55,831 nucleotides of DNA from Cyanobacteria bacterium HKST-UBA04 (GCA_020431915.1 JAGQHJ010000007.1:1-55831), one strand, 5' to 3'. Positions 1 to 8,293 are shown, counted from the first letter of the stretch. Numbers and translations are program-made. The notes: generated by a model from the sequence alone, not told the origin.

Positions 1-473
1 CAGTGACAATAGATCGCTCAAGGTCACAGTCAACATTAATCACAAAATAATGACTAACTATGATTGATGACCTAATGCCACGCTATGCAGTTGTCAATGT
101 ACCGAGGTCAGCTTTACCAAAAACCGGAAATGGTCGCGTTTTTGACTGGACTGAGCTATGCCCTGCAAATTTTGCAGGAAGACTAGTAAATCAAAAAGGC
201 CTAACGGTGTAAAGCATTTATTTTTTGCTGGGTTAAGCCGGTTTTGACATCGTATTTTGTAGACACAAAACAACGCGGGTTTTACGTGGTCAACCGCCGC
301 CGCACAAGGCATTGGGGGTTTGGGCACACACAACCACCGCCTCTCTAAAAACGGTGGAAGCCTATCATACGCCACAGCCCAAAAGAAAGTCAACGGCTTA
401 GGAGACCGACACAACCGGTCCCAATCAGCCCTTCTTTACATTACAATTGTAATTAAATGAAGGATCACACCCG
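1..473. other. Intergenic region upstream of the first tandem paralogue
   Basis: No convincing gene is seen. The first 80 bases are AT-rich. A minus-strand open frame covers 94-414, but it has no recognisable domain, an unusual Cys/Pro-rich composition and no ribosome binding site, so I do not call it. The stretch ends in a short AT-rich segment with a palindrome (440-453) just before the gene at 474. Confidence 0.6.
440..453. promoter_or_regulatory. 14-bp perfect palindrome upstream of gene at 474
   Basis: ATTACAATTGTAAT is a perfect inverted repeat 20 bp before the ATG at 474, just ahead of the AAGGA ribosome binding site. Symmetry and position suit a repressor operator, but no regulator family is recognised and AT-rich palindromes of this length can occur by chance. 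Confidence 0.35.
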
Positions 474-1265
474 ATGCTCGTTCCCGTTTCGCCTACCGTT
501 TCTCCAACCTCGCCCGCTGTTGGCTCTGGCTTTGGTTTTGGCCAGCTTACCCTCGTGCGCAGCCGCCACAGCATTAACAAGGGGCAAGATCCCTTTGCCA
601 ACACCGTCCCCTTAACCCCCACCAGCCAACCAGCGGCCCGAAGCAAGCGGCTTCGGCGCCCCTACTTTAAACAAACCCTTGGCCCGGAACAGATTTTGCC
701 CACATACCCCGCCCTGCGCTGGCTGGCAGAAATGCCCACGACCATGGTGGACTTGGTCATCACCGTCGGCCGCATCCCCAAAAAGGCCCAAAAGGCCCCC
801 ATGCTCGTCAAACGGCACAACGTTGGCCTACAGGCCTTTGTCGGCACGCTGAATCATAGCGAACAGCCTTTTAACACAGACCTCAGCGCCATGTGGACGG
901 CCGGCACCCGCCCCACCCGGCAGCAACTGCTCAAACACCAGGATGTAAGAGACAACCCGGCCCATGCCTGGCAACATGCCGAAGCCCTGGCCCACCAAAT
1001 CATCCACACCAACCCCGTGCTTGAAATGATCTTTAACATTGACCAGGCCTTTGGAGAGACGACAGCGGAAACCACGGCGGAAACGACAGCCGAGGGCACA
1101 AGCCACACCGATACCACCCCCAATGCCCCCACCACCCTCACCGATTCCGAAACCGACCCGCCTGAATCCCTTCTACCCCCCGACGCGTGGTCGGCCAGCC
1201 ACGATGCTTTGACCTTGCCTGCCTTTACCCCACCCGATTTTCCGATCCCCCTCGACCCCGTTTAA
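474..1265 (+). CDS. Hypothetical protein, tandem paralogue family copy 1
   Basis: 263 residues, no family recognised. The start is supported by AAGGA about 10 bases upstream. There is no signal peptide or membrane segment. The N-terminus is Pro/Ser/Thr-rich with an FGFGQ motif at residues 20-24 and DPF near residue 40. A central segment (YPALRWLAEMP, then VDLVIT) is followed by a helical stretch with AWQHAEALAH and NPVLEMIF. The acidic Thr-rich tail contains ETTA three times, encoded by 12-bp near-repeats. The same order of landmarks (FG, DPF, P-x-L-x-W, W-x-x-A/E, P-x-L) appears in the next two genes, so I read the three as diverged tandem duplicates. Function unknown; cytoplasmic location is inferred only from the lack of a signal. 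Confidence 0.75.
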   Translation: MLVPVSPTVSPTSPAVGSGFGFGQLTLVRSRHSINKGQDPFANTVPLTPTSQPAARSKRLRRPYFKQTLGPEQILPTYPALRWLAEMPTTMVDLVITVGRIPKKAQKAPMLVKRHNVGLQAFVGTLNHSEQPFNTDLSAMWTAGTRPTRQQLLKHQDVRDNPAHAWQHAEALAHQIIHTNPVLEMIFNIDQAFGETTAETTAETTAEGTSHTDTTPNAPTTLTDSETDPPESLLPPDAWSASHDALTLPAFTPPDFPIPLDPV

Positions 1266-1447
1266 CCGTGTCGGGACCATACTTAGGTGTGCGGTGCACA
1301 TGCCCGCCCGCCCTATGTAAAGGACTTGAAGCTCAGGCGACGATTATGCTTTATCCGGTGCCGGGCTTGTGTTTTAACGGACATGGGGGCAAACAGCCCC
1401 CACTGGGTTATGACAACGAAAAAGGGCTAAAAAGGGAAAGCATTCTA

Positions 1448-2134
1448 TTGGGCGTTTTATCCACCTTCCTTCGGTTGGGCGTTTCGAGCCCACCCCGGTT
1501 TGGACGACTGCTGCTGTACCGCCGGGCCGACGACGTGGCGCAGCAGCGCGACCCGTTTTCGGCCATCCCCATCAGCAACGAACTCAGCCGACCGGCCGAC
1601 GCCGTGACCATGCATCGGCCCATCAGCCGCGACGCCTATTACAGCCAGGCCATCGCGCCCGAATTTGTACCGGGCAACTGCCCGGCCCTGGAATGGGTCG
1701 CCAGCCAGCCAGCCGCCGCCATCGACATTGTGATCACCTCAGGCGACGTGTACCAAACCACGGTTCGACCCAACCAGGTCAAGCTGGAAGCCTACCTGGG
1801 GGTCTTCGTGCCGTCGACCCACCCGGAAGTGCCCGATCGCTGGCATGAAAACCTGCATGTGGCCGAATCCCAACGCATAAACCGACCCGGCCCATGGATT
1901 GAATGGGGCGGTTGGCGCCTAGGGCAGGAATGGCTACCAATGACCCGGTGGCAGACCAGGGTTTGGCACCAGGCCGAACAGTTTACCCGGGCTGCCCTGA
2001 GGCAGACCCCCCAGCTTGAGCAGGGGTACAAGCGCGATCACCCTGAAGAACACCGCCAGCCGGTTCGATCGGGAGCCGGCGATTTTCCGGCAACTTCGAA
2101 CACGGAACCGATACGGGAGGACATCGATCCATAG
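1448..2134 (+). CDS. Hypothetical protein, tandem paralogue family copy 2
   Basis: About 228 residues if translation starts at the TTG at 1448, which has AAGGGA ten bases upstream and places the FGRLLLYR motif at residues 18-25, as in the sister genes. An in-frame ATG at 1346 (262 residues) is the alternative; the still longer frame from 1187 overlaps copy 1. Shared landmarks are FGR, DPF, CPALEWVASQP, IDIVIT, VWHQAEQFTRAAL and TPQLEQGY. The middle is Trp-rich (PGPWIEWGGWRLGQEW). No known domain, signal peptide or membrane helix. Function unknown; probably a diverged duplicate of the gene at 474. Confidence 0.7.
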   Translation: MGVLSTFLRLGVSSPPRFGRLLLYRRADDVAQQRDPFSAIPISNELSRPADAVTMHRPISRDAYYSQAIAPEFVPGNCPALEWVASQPAAAIDIVITSGDVYQTTVRPNQVKLEAYLGVFVPSTHPEVPDRWHENLHVAESQRINRPGPWIEWGGWRLGQEWLPMTRWQTRVWHQAEQFTRAALRQTPQLEQGYKRDHPEEHRQPVRSGAGDFPATSNTEPIREDIDP

Positions 2135-2158
2135 GTGATTCATTAGGTGATCCATAGG
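2131..2158. repeat. Short direct repeat after copy 2
   Basis: ATAGGTGATTC is followed directly by ATTAGGTGATCC and then ATAGG, an imperfect tandem repeat of 11-12 bp that overlaps the stop codon of the copy 2 gene. One of many small tandem amplifications in this window; no function is evident. Confidence 0.5.
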
Positions 2159-2334
2159 CCCGCGCTTTTTGCCCTGTAACAATTCGCGTCACACGGGCCA
2201 GCCGGCCATTGCCGGGGCTGTCTCCATTGGCTAGAATAAAGGCTCAAAGTCAGTATATGGTTATTGGATACCGGCGGGATGTGACCACGACACGCTAAGC
2301 GCGTCCCGCCTTTGATGTGGGATATTGAGCCTTG

Positions 2335-2979
2335 ATGAACATCACAGCCCTTACAACACCGCTGGGCAAACCGTTTCAGCCGCATCAGCTAAGCCAACCC
2401 GCCTTTGGCCGGGTGGTCTTGCAGCGGTTGGTGCCCGAATGCACCCCCGACACCGATCCGTTTTCCGGCCTGGTCGGCACCCAATCGGGGGCCTATGGCG
2501 GCGAGGAACTGAAACGGGTCGATTACGGCGACGGAGAAAAACTCCAGCAACGTCTGCTGCCCGACATTATTGATGCCCAACGCTACCCCTTCCTGCACTG
2601 GGCCGCCGATCAGCACACGGTGGGATGCAACGGCCATAACCGGCTGGATCTTAATGTGGTGGTGGGCAACGCCACCCCCATTAAGCAAGCTGCCGGCACG
2701 GTGTTGATGATGGCCACGGCACAAACCCCACGCCCAGGCAGTATAAGCAGCGTAGAGCTTTGGGAAAAGAACCCGGCCCTGGACAAAAGCGTCACCGTCA
2801 CACGCCCGCCGGCCTTCAACCTGCTTTGGCTTATTCCTATTGGCAAAAAACAGGGTACAGCCTGGCAAGAAGCCGTGCTTAAAGCAGCCGACACCCTGGC
2901 CCGGTCTGTTATCCGAAGCCACCCGGCCCTCAAGAGCCGGTATTTGGAAGACACCACCGGCATAAAAACACCAGCCTAA
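2335..2979 (+). CDS. Hypothetical protein, tandem paralogue family copy 3
   Basis: 214 residues from the ATG at 2335; a TTG lies directly before it. It carries the family landmarks PAFGRVVLQR at residues 22-31, DPF near 41, YPFLHWAADQH, LDLNVVV, then AWQEAVLKAADTLAR and HPALKSRYL at the end. No known domain, signal peptide or transmembrane helix. It converges with the minus-strand rhomboid gene; only 40 bp separate the stops. Relatedness to copies 1 and 2 rests on ordered short motifs seen by eye, not on an alignment score. Function unknown. Confidence 0.72.
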   Translation: MNITALTTPLGKPFQPHQLSQPAFGRVVLQRLVPECTPDTDPFSGLVGTQSGAYGGEELKRVDYGDGEKLQQRLLPDIIDAQRYPFLHWAADQHTVGCNGHNRLDLNVVVGNATPIKQAAGTVLMMATAQTPRPGSISSVELWEKNPALDKSVTVTRPPAFNLLWLIPIGKKQGTAWQEAVLKAADTLARSVIRSHPALKSRYLEDTTGIKTPA

Positions 2980-3019
2980 AAACACCAACCAACCGCTAAC
3001 CCGCTTCCTCCTTACCTAT

Positions 3020-3712
3020 TTATGCCTGTGTCTGCGGCGGCTCGTCATCACCTGCCGCCGCAGACACAGGCAGGGGCGGGTCCAACAGCTGATCCGGCAA
3101 AGAAACCGACAAGGGAGCCGGCAACGGCCAAAACAGGCCAAACACCGCCCCTCCCACAAAACCGCCGAAATGGCCCCAAATATTGATATTGCCAGGCCCC
3201 GTCACGTTGACAAGCAACAGGATCATACTGTAGACAAGCAGGCTCCTAAGAGCTGCCGGCGAGGTTTCGGGGGCCTGCAACCGCACCTGGCGCACCGAAA
3301 GCACCAAAAAACCAGCCATTAGCCCGTAAACCACCCCACTGGCCCCGATACTGGCCCCCTGAACCCACCACCATGACGCCAAATCGGTAGCCCCCATGGC
3401 TGCAACAAACAACAGCCCCATGGCCGGCCAACCCAGTCTCAGGCGATTGCCTTCCAACAGAGCCCCATATATATAGAGTCCAATCATGTTATTAAGCAGA
3501 TGCCCCCAGCCGGCATGCAAAAAATGGAAGGTGGCCAGCCGCCACCACTCGCCCTGGGCAATCGCCGGGGCATAAAACGCCCCCCATTCGTAGGCACGCA
3601 CAGCCCAGATGCCCCAGGGCGGATTGGCCAAGGCCAATTGTTGCAAGCCAAACACCACCACACACAGAAGCAAAAAGCCTAATGAAAAAAGCCCTGGCTG
3701 CACAGGCACCAC
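3020..3712 (-). CDS. Rhomboid family intramembrane serine protease
   Basis: 230 residues, polytopic. Rhomboids cleave transmembrane helices inside the membrane with a Ser-His dyad. Visible landmarks are HFLHAGWGHLLNN (residues 63-75, the H-x-x-x-H-x-x-x-N core), GASGVVYG with the likely catalytic Ser125, and GHFGGFVGG with the likely catalytic His181. About six helices are predicted, and the Pro-rich acidic C-terminus is cytoplasmic or disordered. The gene lies 12 bp after the GerMN-domain gene, so the two are probably co-transcribed. Substrate unknown. The last codons form one arm of a long inverted repeat (3023-3072). Confidence 0.92.
   Translation of the reverse strand: MVPVQPGLFSLGFLLLCVVVFGLQQLALANPPWGIWAVRAYEWGAFYAPAIAQGEWWRLATFHFLHAGWGHLLNNMIGLYIYGALLEGNRLRLGWPAMGLLFVAAMGATDLASWWWVQGASIGASGVVYGLMAGFLVLSVRQVRLQAPETSPAALRSLLVYSMILLLVNVTGPGNINIWGHFGGFVGGAVFGLFWPLPAPLSVSLPDQLLDPPLPVSAAAGDDEPPQTQA
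3023..3072. terminator. 18-bp perfect inverted repeat at the convergent gene ends
   Basis: The arms at 3023-3040 and 3055-3072 are exact reverse complements (one arm reads TGCCTGTGTCTGCGGCGG), separated by 14 nt. The structure overlaps the last rhomboid codons and the stop and lies between convergent genes. No U-run follows on either strand, so it is not a classical intrinsic terminator. It may be an mRNA 3'-end stabiliser or a bidirectional Rho-independent-like element. Confidence 0.5.
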
Positions 3713-3724
3713 CCCCTTCAGTCG

Positions 3725-4291
3725 TTACGCGGCGTCTTTGCCTTGGTTTAAGGGCTTGTCCACCTCGACCCCTTCGCCCCCCAACACGTCGAGCGGCTCG
3801 CCTTCCACATCCAGGTAGACAGGCCCTTCAATGCGGGTACTAAGCACCGTTTTGGTCATCTGCTCCAGGCGCAGGCGCATGGTCGTCGACCCGCCCCCTT
3901 CGCGAAAAGCCTCGCTTAAATTGACCCGAAAGGGGGCATTTTCAACACCCCCTTTAATGCTCAACAGCTTCGTGCCGGCAGGAATCTCGGAATAATAGCC
4001 CTTGCCTGTTTCGGCTTCGGTTGGTCCGGCCAGCAAGTGCTTAACAGCCTTCCTCAGCAACTGCTTGTCGGGCAAGGCTTCGGCTACCGTGTCTTGGGGT
4101 TTAATCCCTTCCACCACCACATTGTCCCCTTGCTCCTTGCAGTAATAAACCAGGTAGGGATAGGGCGATTCCGGCGTCAGGGTCGGCAGGCCATCCTTGC
4201 CCTTGGGCAACAGCAGCAGCATGACCATGACAATAACCACCACACTGCCAAGCAGGATCCGGGGTAACCACTTGTTGTCGTTCTGAAGCAT
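3725..4291 (-). CDS. GerMN-domain membrane-anchored protein
   Basis: 188 residues. An N-terminal anchor (about residues 10-29, Val/Met/Leu-rich) is followed by a soluble domain with GerMN features: a helix before LLAGPTEAE, then SEIPAGTKLLSIK, FRVNLSEAFREGGG and PVYLDVEGEPLDVLGG near the end. GerMN domains occur in GerM of Bacillus and in many cell-envelope proteins; the biochemical role is not settled. It is expected to be anchored in the inner membrane with the domain outside. First gene of a probable two-gene unit with the rhomboid. The tandem GTAACC repeats lie upstream, between it and a divergent gene. Confidence 0.8.
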   Translation of the reverse strand: MLQNDNKWLPRILLGSVVVIVMVMLLLLPKGKDGLPTLTPESPYPYLVYYCKEQGDNVVVEGIKPQDTVAEALPDKQLLRKAVKHLLAGPTEAETGKGYYSEIPAGTKLLSIKGGVENAPFRVNLSEAFREGGGSTTMRLRLEQMTKTVLSTRIEGPVYLDVEGEPLDVLGGEGVEVDKPLNQGKDAA

Positions 4292-4380
4292 AGGGGGAGG
4301 TATCGGCCCTGAAACTCATAAATCCACCCGTATTGTACACGAATCGGGCCCGCCTTGCCCAACCCGTCTGAAGCACCCCT

Positions 4381-4428
4381 GTAACCGGACTGGTAACCGG
4401 GCAGGTAACCAGGCGGGTAACCGGAGCA
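4381..4428. repeat. Four 12-bp tandem repeats in a divergent promoter region
   Basis: Four imperfect units run head to tail: GTAACCGGACTG, GTAACCGGGCAG, GTAACCAGGCGG, GTAACCGGAGCA. They sit between the divergent GerMN gene (start 4291) and the membrane protein gene (start 4467). Repeated sites at about one helical turn would fit cooperative binding by a regulator, or may simply be slippage products. Confidence 0.7.
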
Positions 4429-4466
4429 AGCAATAATCGACCGACCGCCGTTTTTATTGACCCGCT

Positions 4467-5765
4467 ATGGTTTCTCCCATTCCAAACGCGCTGGCCCGTC
4501 AGGCCTCGCATAGCATGATGCAGGATTTTGCCCACGCTTCTGCAATTAACAAAGGGATACTCGATATCATCGGTATCGATGTCCCCCTGATTGCCGTGGC
4601 CAAAAACAATCTGGAACGGAAGGAACGGGCCTTCCAGCAGGCCATTACCTTCCTGATTTTCTTTATGCTGGCCCCCCTGCATGCCACCCTGCTGGGCCGA
4701 GTCTTCCGAAAAAACCTGGCCGATCCAAGGCTGATGCGCCTGTCCTTTGACGCCCTGACCGATGCCACCAAGGGCGGCTTTGCCAAGGGCGTCAAACAGT
4801 TTTATGCCCGTTCCTACGGCCAGGCCGTACCGGCCAAAATAGCCCAGTTGTTATCGGGCAAAGGCGGCCAAGGGGGCGAAGCCTTGCGCAAAAACATCAT
4901 CCGCCAGAAAACCAACCTGATGTGGTCCGACATTCTCGTCGAAAGCATTCTGGTTAGCCTGATTGGACCAGCCAAGGTTGCCTTCGGGCGTTGGATGACC
5001 GGCAAGAAAGGCCAGTTTACCGGCGAAATGGGTCTGGTCAAAGAGGCCACCCTCGATCAAATCTATGCCCAGGAGGCCCAGAAAACCAACAAGAACGACC
5101 AGTTCTTCAAGACGATCTTGCCCATGCTCGTGGGGCTGGGGCTAACCACCGGCCTAACCAGCCTGATTCGGCATCAGTTTATTACCAAAAGCCTGAAGGT
5201 ACCGGGCAAAACAGGTGCCATGGCCACGTTTACCAAGATACTGGCCAAGCTGACCGACTACCGCTATATGGAATCAAGCCCGCGCTTAAAGAACGTGCCG
5301 TTGATGGCTGACGGGGGGATGATGATCCTTAACATCTGTCAGGACCTGGGATACCTGGCTGCCGCCCGAAGCCCGAGGGAGTTTCGCGAAATCCTGATCC
5401 AGCGCGGGGTGCTTGAAGTGGCCTTCTGGGGCAGCATGCCTGCGCTGATGTGGGCCAGCAGCCGCGCCCTGGCAGGCCGATGGGGGGTAAAACCCGGCCC
5501 CACCATCTACGAAGTGTTACGAAAATCACGCATCCCCAGGCGCTTAGTCCCCACCGTCAAGCGCTACCTGGGCAAGCAATACCTGATTGGGTTTGCGGCC
5601 ACCACGGCCATCCTCAGCTACGTCATCCACCTGACCAACGAAATGACCAAGGACGCGGTGAAGCAAAAAGCCGCCGAAGTGGAGGGGCACCGTCCTGGGC
5701 AGCCCCTCTACAACAACGGGCAGCCAACCACTCCTTCTCGGCAACCCATAAGAGGCGCCTACTAA
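4467..5765 (+). CDS. Hypothetical multi-pass membrane protein
   Basis: 432 residues, no family recognised. Hydrophobic segments occur at about residues 60-80 (AITFLIFFMLAPL), 150-170 (DILVESILVSLIGPA), 210-230 (ILPMLVGLGLTTGL), near 320 (EVAFWGSMPALMWASS) and near 375 (LIGFAATTAILSYVI). Between them are basic amphipathic stretches rich in Lys and Arg. The C-terminus is polar with Gln/Pro/Thr. No clear Shine-Dalgarno precedes the ATG. It is followed closely by the CheR-like gene on the same strand, so they may be co-expressed. No function is assigned. Confidence 0.7.
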   Translation: MVSPIPNALARQASHSMMQDFAHASAINKGILDIIGIDVPLIAVAKNNLERKERAFQQAITFLIFFMLAPLHATLLGRVFRKNLADPRLMRLSFDALTDATKGGFAKGVKQFYARSYGQAVPAKIAQLLSGKGGQGGEALRKNIIRQKTNLMWSDILVESILVSLIGPAKVAFGRWMTGKKGQFTGEMGLVKEATLDQIYAQEAQKTNKNDQFFKTILPMLVGLGLTTGLTSLIRHQFITKSLKVPGKTGAMATFTKILAKLTDYRYMESSPRLKNVPLMADGGMMILNICQDLGYLAAARSPREFREILIQRGVLEVAFWGSMPALMWASSRALAGRWGVKPGPTIYEVLRKSRIPRRLVPTVKRYLGKQYLIGFAATTAILSYVIHLTNEMTKDAVKQKAAEVEGHRPGQPLYNNGQPTTPSRQPIRGAY

Positions 5766-5880
5766 CCCCGCCATGCGACTCACTCGTGTACTCAGCCAGT
5801 TTATGCCTGCTCCGAGGCCGTGGCCATCGCGTCAAATTCACCAACCGCATCAGCTGCATCAGACTCATCAACCGTATCGG

Positions 5881-6867
5881 ATGAGCCGAAGCCGTTTTGC
5901 CGGCATCAGCATGCACACCACCATGACGCACACCCTGCAGCATAACCGGCTACCGCAGATCACGGCCATGTTCAGACAACCCGATATTACGCTGGCTACC
6001 AGTTGCCTGATTCACGACGTGTTCCCCGAAGGGGTGCCCATTTTTGCCACCGCAGCCAGCGACGGCAGCGAAGCCCTCAGCCTGGCAACGGCCATGCTCG
6101 TCAACGAGAGCGGCCGAAAAGGGGTTCCCCTCAACGCGGTGGACATCGCCGATCTGGGGCGGCGCTACCCCCTTGAGGTCAGCGAGCCGGATGCCGGCCG
6201 AATCGACCTGTTGTCGCAACACTATATTGAACTCGATGACGTGGAAGTAAAAACCACCAACAACGCCTTGCGTATCTTGTCACGGGTCATCCGTTGCCCA
6301 ACCCCGGCCTTGGCCACGCTGGACCAGTTTTTTGAAGCGGTGCCGACCCTGCCCGATCCGGTTAAAACCAGCCTGGCCCGGCACGGTGATCCGCCTCAGC
6401 AAGAGGGGTTTGAATGGTACCGAATCAAACCGCCCCTGACCGACTGGATAACCCTTAAGCAAGGCAGCCTCGAAGACCGGATCGCCGACATCCCCACCGA
6501 TCGCCCGGTGGTGGTGCTGTTTTCCAACGTGGCCCGCTACGTTCACGAACTGCACCGACGGGGGGAACATCCGGGGCTCGGTGCCCTAGCCCGGCAGTTG
6601 GGCCACCGGCTGGCCCCGGGCAGCATGCTGATTATTGGCCACCAGGATACGGTACAGGGCATTGAGGAAGGCAAGCAAACGGCCCACGAAACCATCGCAC
6701 AGGCGTCTCCGCTGCACGCCCTGCAAATGGTCCTGAACCTGGCCCGGTTCGAACATTTTTACCTGGAGCGCCATTTAATACACAACGGGTTCGTCCCACT
6801 GGACGCCCAATCTCTGAGGGACTACGACATTACCGACACCCCCAATCAGGTATGGTTTAAACCCTGA
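5881..6867 (+). CDS. CheR-like SAM-dependent methyltransferase domain protein
   Basis: 328 residues from the ATG at 5881; an in-frame ATG at 5773 would add a His/Gln-rich stretch (HQPHQLHQTHQ) that looks non-conserved. The order of motifs resembles chemotaxis methyltransferase CheR: ATAASDGSEALSLA in place of the SAM-binding glycine loop AGCSTGEEPYSLA, then NAVDIADLG (usually ATDIS), VVVLFSNVARYV (usually FCRNVLIYF) and LAPGSMLIIGHQD (usually LxPGGxLxLGxxE). The glycine loop is diverged, so catalysis is not assured. No chemotaxis receptor or cheB is nearby. Family assignment is from motif order only. Confidence 0.5.
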   Translation: MSRSRFAGISMHTTMTHTLQHNRLPQITAMFRQPDITLATSCLIHDVFPEGVPIFATAASDGSEALSLATAMLVNESGRKGVPLNAVDIADLGRRYPLEVSEPDAGRIDLLSQHYIELDDVEVKTTNNALRILSRVIRCPTPALATLDQFFEAVPTLPDPVKTSLARHGDPPQQEGFEWYRIKPPLTDWITLKQGSLEDRIADIPTDRPVVVLFSNVARYVHELHRRGEHPGLGALARQLGHRLAPGSMLIIGHQDTVQGIEEGKQTAHETIAQASPLHALQMVLNLARFEHFYLERHLIHNGFVPLDAQSLRDYDITDTPNQVWFKP

Positions 6868-6956
6868 CATTGCCCCATAGCAATATAGCAATCTGGCCGT
6901 TGAGCCGGTTTAATTACTGTAGCCACCCACCTTGTTTTTTGGAGATACCCCCGCTT

Positions 6957-7316
6957 ATGCCCGTACAGTTTGGTGCCGTCCATTACCTCAAAGATACCAC
7001 CCCCAGTCTGGCCTCCCCATCAGCCCCTACTTCGGAACAAGTCCGGTGGCTCTACGAACAGACCCGGGATCCGGCAGTATTGGCCCTGGATGCCAACCCC
7101 AAGGATGACATTGGCAGTACGGTGGCCGTATCGAAAGTTTTTGATGACGACACGGGTGTGGTGGTAATCACCAACACCAACACCCCGGATTTGTTCGGTT
7201 TCTACAAGACGGCCGCCACACTGAGCACCCCTGACGTACAAACCCGCTTGTCTGAAGCCGCGCTCAATGCAAAACAACATGCCGAAACACAGGGACGCTT
7301 AAACCGGGTAGGCTAG
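6957..7316 (+). CDS. Small hypothetical protein with N-terminal FG motif
   Basis: 119 residues. The start at 6957 has GGAG 12 bases upstream; a longer frame from 6870 has no such support. It begins MPVQFGAVHYLKD, then a Ser/Pro/Thr-rich linker and a compact segment (EQVRWLYEQTRDPAVLALD, TGVVVITNTNTPDLFGFYK). No known domain or membrane segment. The short F-G motif at the N-terminus recalls the three proteins at 474-2979. Function unknown. Confidence 0.65.
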   Translation: MPVQFGAVHYLKDTTPSLASPSAPTSEQVRWLYEQTRDPAVLALDANPKDDIGSTVAVSKVFDDDTGVVVITNTNTPDLFGFYKTAATLSTPDVQTRLSEAALNAKQHAETQGRLNRVG

Positions 7317-7325
7317 ATGAATACC

Positions 7326-8210
7326 CTACCCCCGCTCGTTGAGGTGGAAGTCGCCTAGAATCACCATGGCCTCGGGTTGAATTTTAATGGCGCTCAGCTT
7401 CACCCAGCCTACCTCGGGCTTGAGCCACTTGTAGGGCTTGATGGCCGTCTGGCCATATTCCTCGATGGCCGCTTCCAGGCCGCTGGTGTCCTGAACCTCG
7501 GCAATGGTCTTGACCTTGACGTTCTTGAACGCCAACAGGTTGCGGTTCGCATCAGCCACCAAATCGGTTTCCACTTCCAGCGGCGCCGTGCTGAGCACCT
7601 TACCTTCGGGGCTAATGAACCCGACATCGGCTTTCACGTTCAGGCGGGTGCCCACAAAATCGGCCACCACATGATCAACAAAGAGGTGCTGTTCACCGAC
7701 CGTGCCGATTTTAATCTTGATGTCCTTGGTCAGATCCTTGAACTGCGGCGAATTGAACGCCGCATTCAAATCGTCGTCAGTCAGGCGGATCATGAAATCC
7801 CCGTCCACGTCGGTTTTGACCTGGCCGCTTTTGAGGTCCACCCAAGGCGGGGTTTCGCTGTTGCTGTTGACCACCACGTCGCGGATGTTAAAGAACTCCT
7901 CGATACGCAGGTTCTTGGCCTTGATGTTGACCTGCTTGACCTTGCCCTTGATCAAGTCCGTGCCGCTGTAGGGTCTTATTTTGATTTCCAGCCGATCGTG
8001 ATCGCTGTATTTGGCAATCTCGCGCTTGGCCGCCTTGTTGGCCACGGTTTTCGTCAGCCACGTAAACCCGCTGGCTTTTTGCACAAACCGACTAAAGCCC
8101 CCGGCCGTGTCAAACGGGGGCTTATCGCCCGCCATCACACTAGATACCGGTAATACCAACGACACCAGCAGGGCCAGGGTAAACAGGCGAAGGGAAAGTG
8201 GACCCGTCAT
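7326..8210 (-). CDS. Secreted LmeA/DUF2993-like lipid-binding protein
   Basis: 294 residues with a clear signal peptide (hydrophobic core residues 8-22, VSSVMAG cleavage region). The mature part is a beta-rich repeat of charged and hydrophobic strands: LEIKIRPYSGTDLIKGKVK, LRIEEFFNIRDVVV, MIRLTDDDLNAAFNSPQF and a terminal VKLSAIKIQPEAMVILGDF. This pattern, including the LTDDDLN segment and the paired IxP strand at the end, matches DUF2993/LmeA proteins of Cyanobacteria and Actinobacteria, thought to bind lipids in the envelope. It converges with the small gene ending at 7316. Family call is by pattern and moderately sure. Confidence 0.6.
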   Translation of the reverse strand: MTGPLSLRLFTLALLVSLVLPVSSVMAGDKPPFDTAGGFSRFVQKASGFTWLTKTVANKAAKREIAKYSDHDRLEIKIRPYSGTDLIKGKVKQVNIKAKNLRIEEFFNIRDVVVNSNSETPPWVDLKSGQVKTDVDGDFMIRLTDDDLNAAFNSPQFKDLTKDIKIKIGTVGEQHLFVDHVVADFVGTRLNVKADVGFISPEGKVLSTAPLEVETDLVADANRNLLAFKNVKVKTIAEVQDTSGLEAAIEEYGQTAIKPYKWLKPEVGWVKLSAIKIQPEAMVILGDFHLNERG

Positions 8211-8252
8211 GCGCGCATAGCTCCTTTAAACCTTCGTGGTTTCTTCATTAGG

Positions 8253-8293
8253 GCTTCTTCGTGGTGCTTTCTTCGTGGTGCTTTCTTCGTTCT
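8253..8293. repeat. Three 13-14-bp tandem repeats
   Basis: GCTTCTTCGTGGT, GCTTTCTTCGTGGT and GCTTTCTTCGTTCT follow each other, with a looser copy (CCTTCGTGGT) at 8231. They lie in the divergent region between the LmeA-like gene (start 8210) and ubiD (start 8387). Confidence 0.65.

Noticed and set aside
94..414. Minus-strand open frame of 106 codons at the window start
   Set aside because: No recognisable motif, unusual Cys/Pro content, no ribosome binding site, and no relation to neighbours.
4101..4682. Minus-strand frame overlapping the GerMN gene and its upstream region
   Set aside because: It runs over the start of two supported genes and contains only translated repeat (GTAACC) and shadow sequence.
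7377..8153. Plus-strand frame antisense to the LmeA-like gene
   Set aside because: Antisense shadow; the minus-strand protein has a signal peptide and family pattern.
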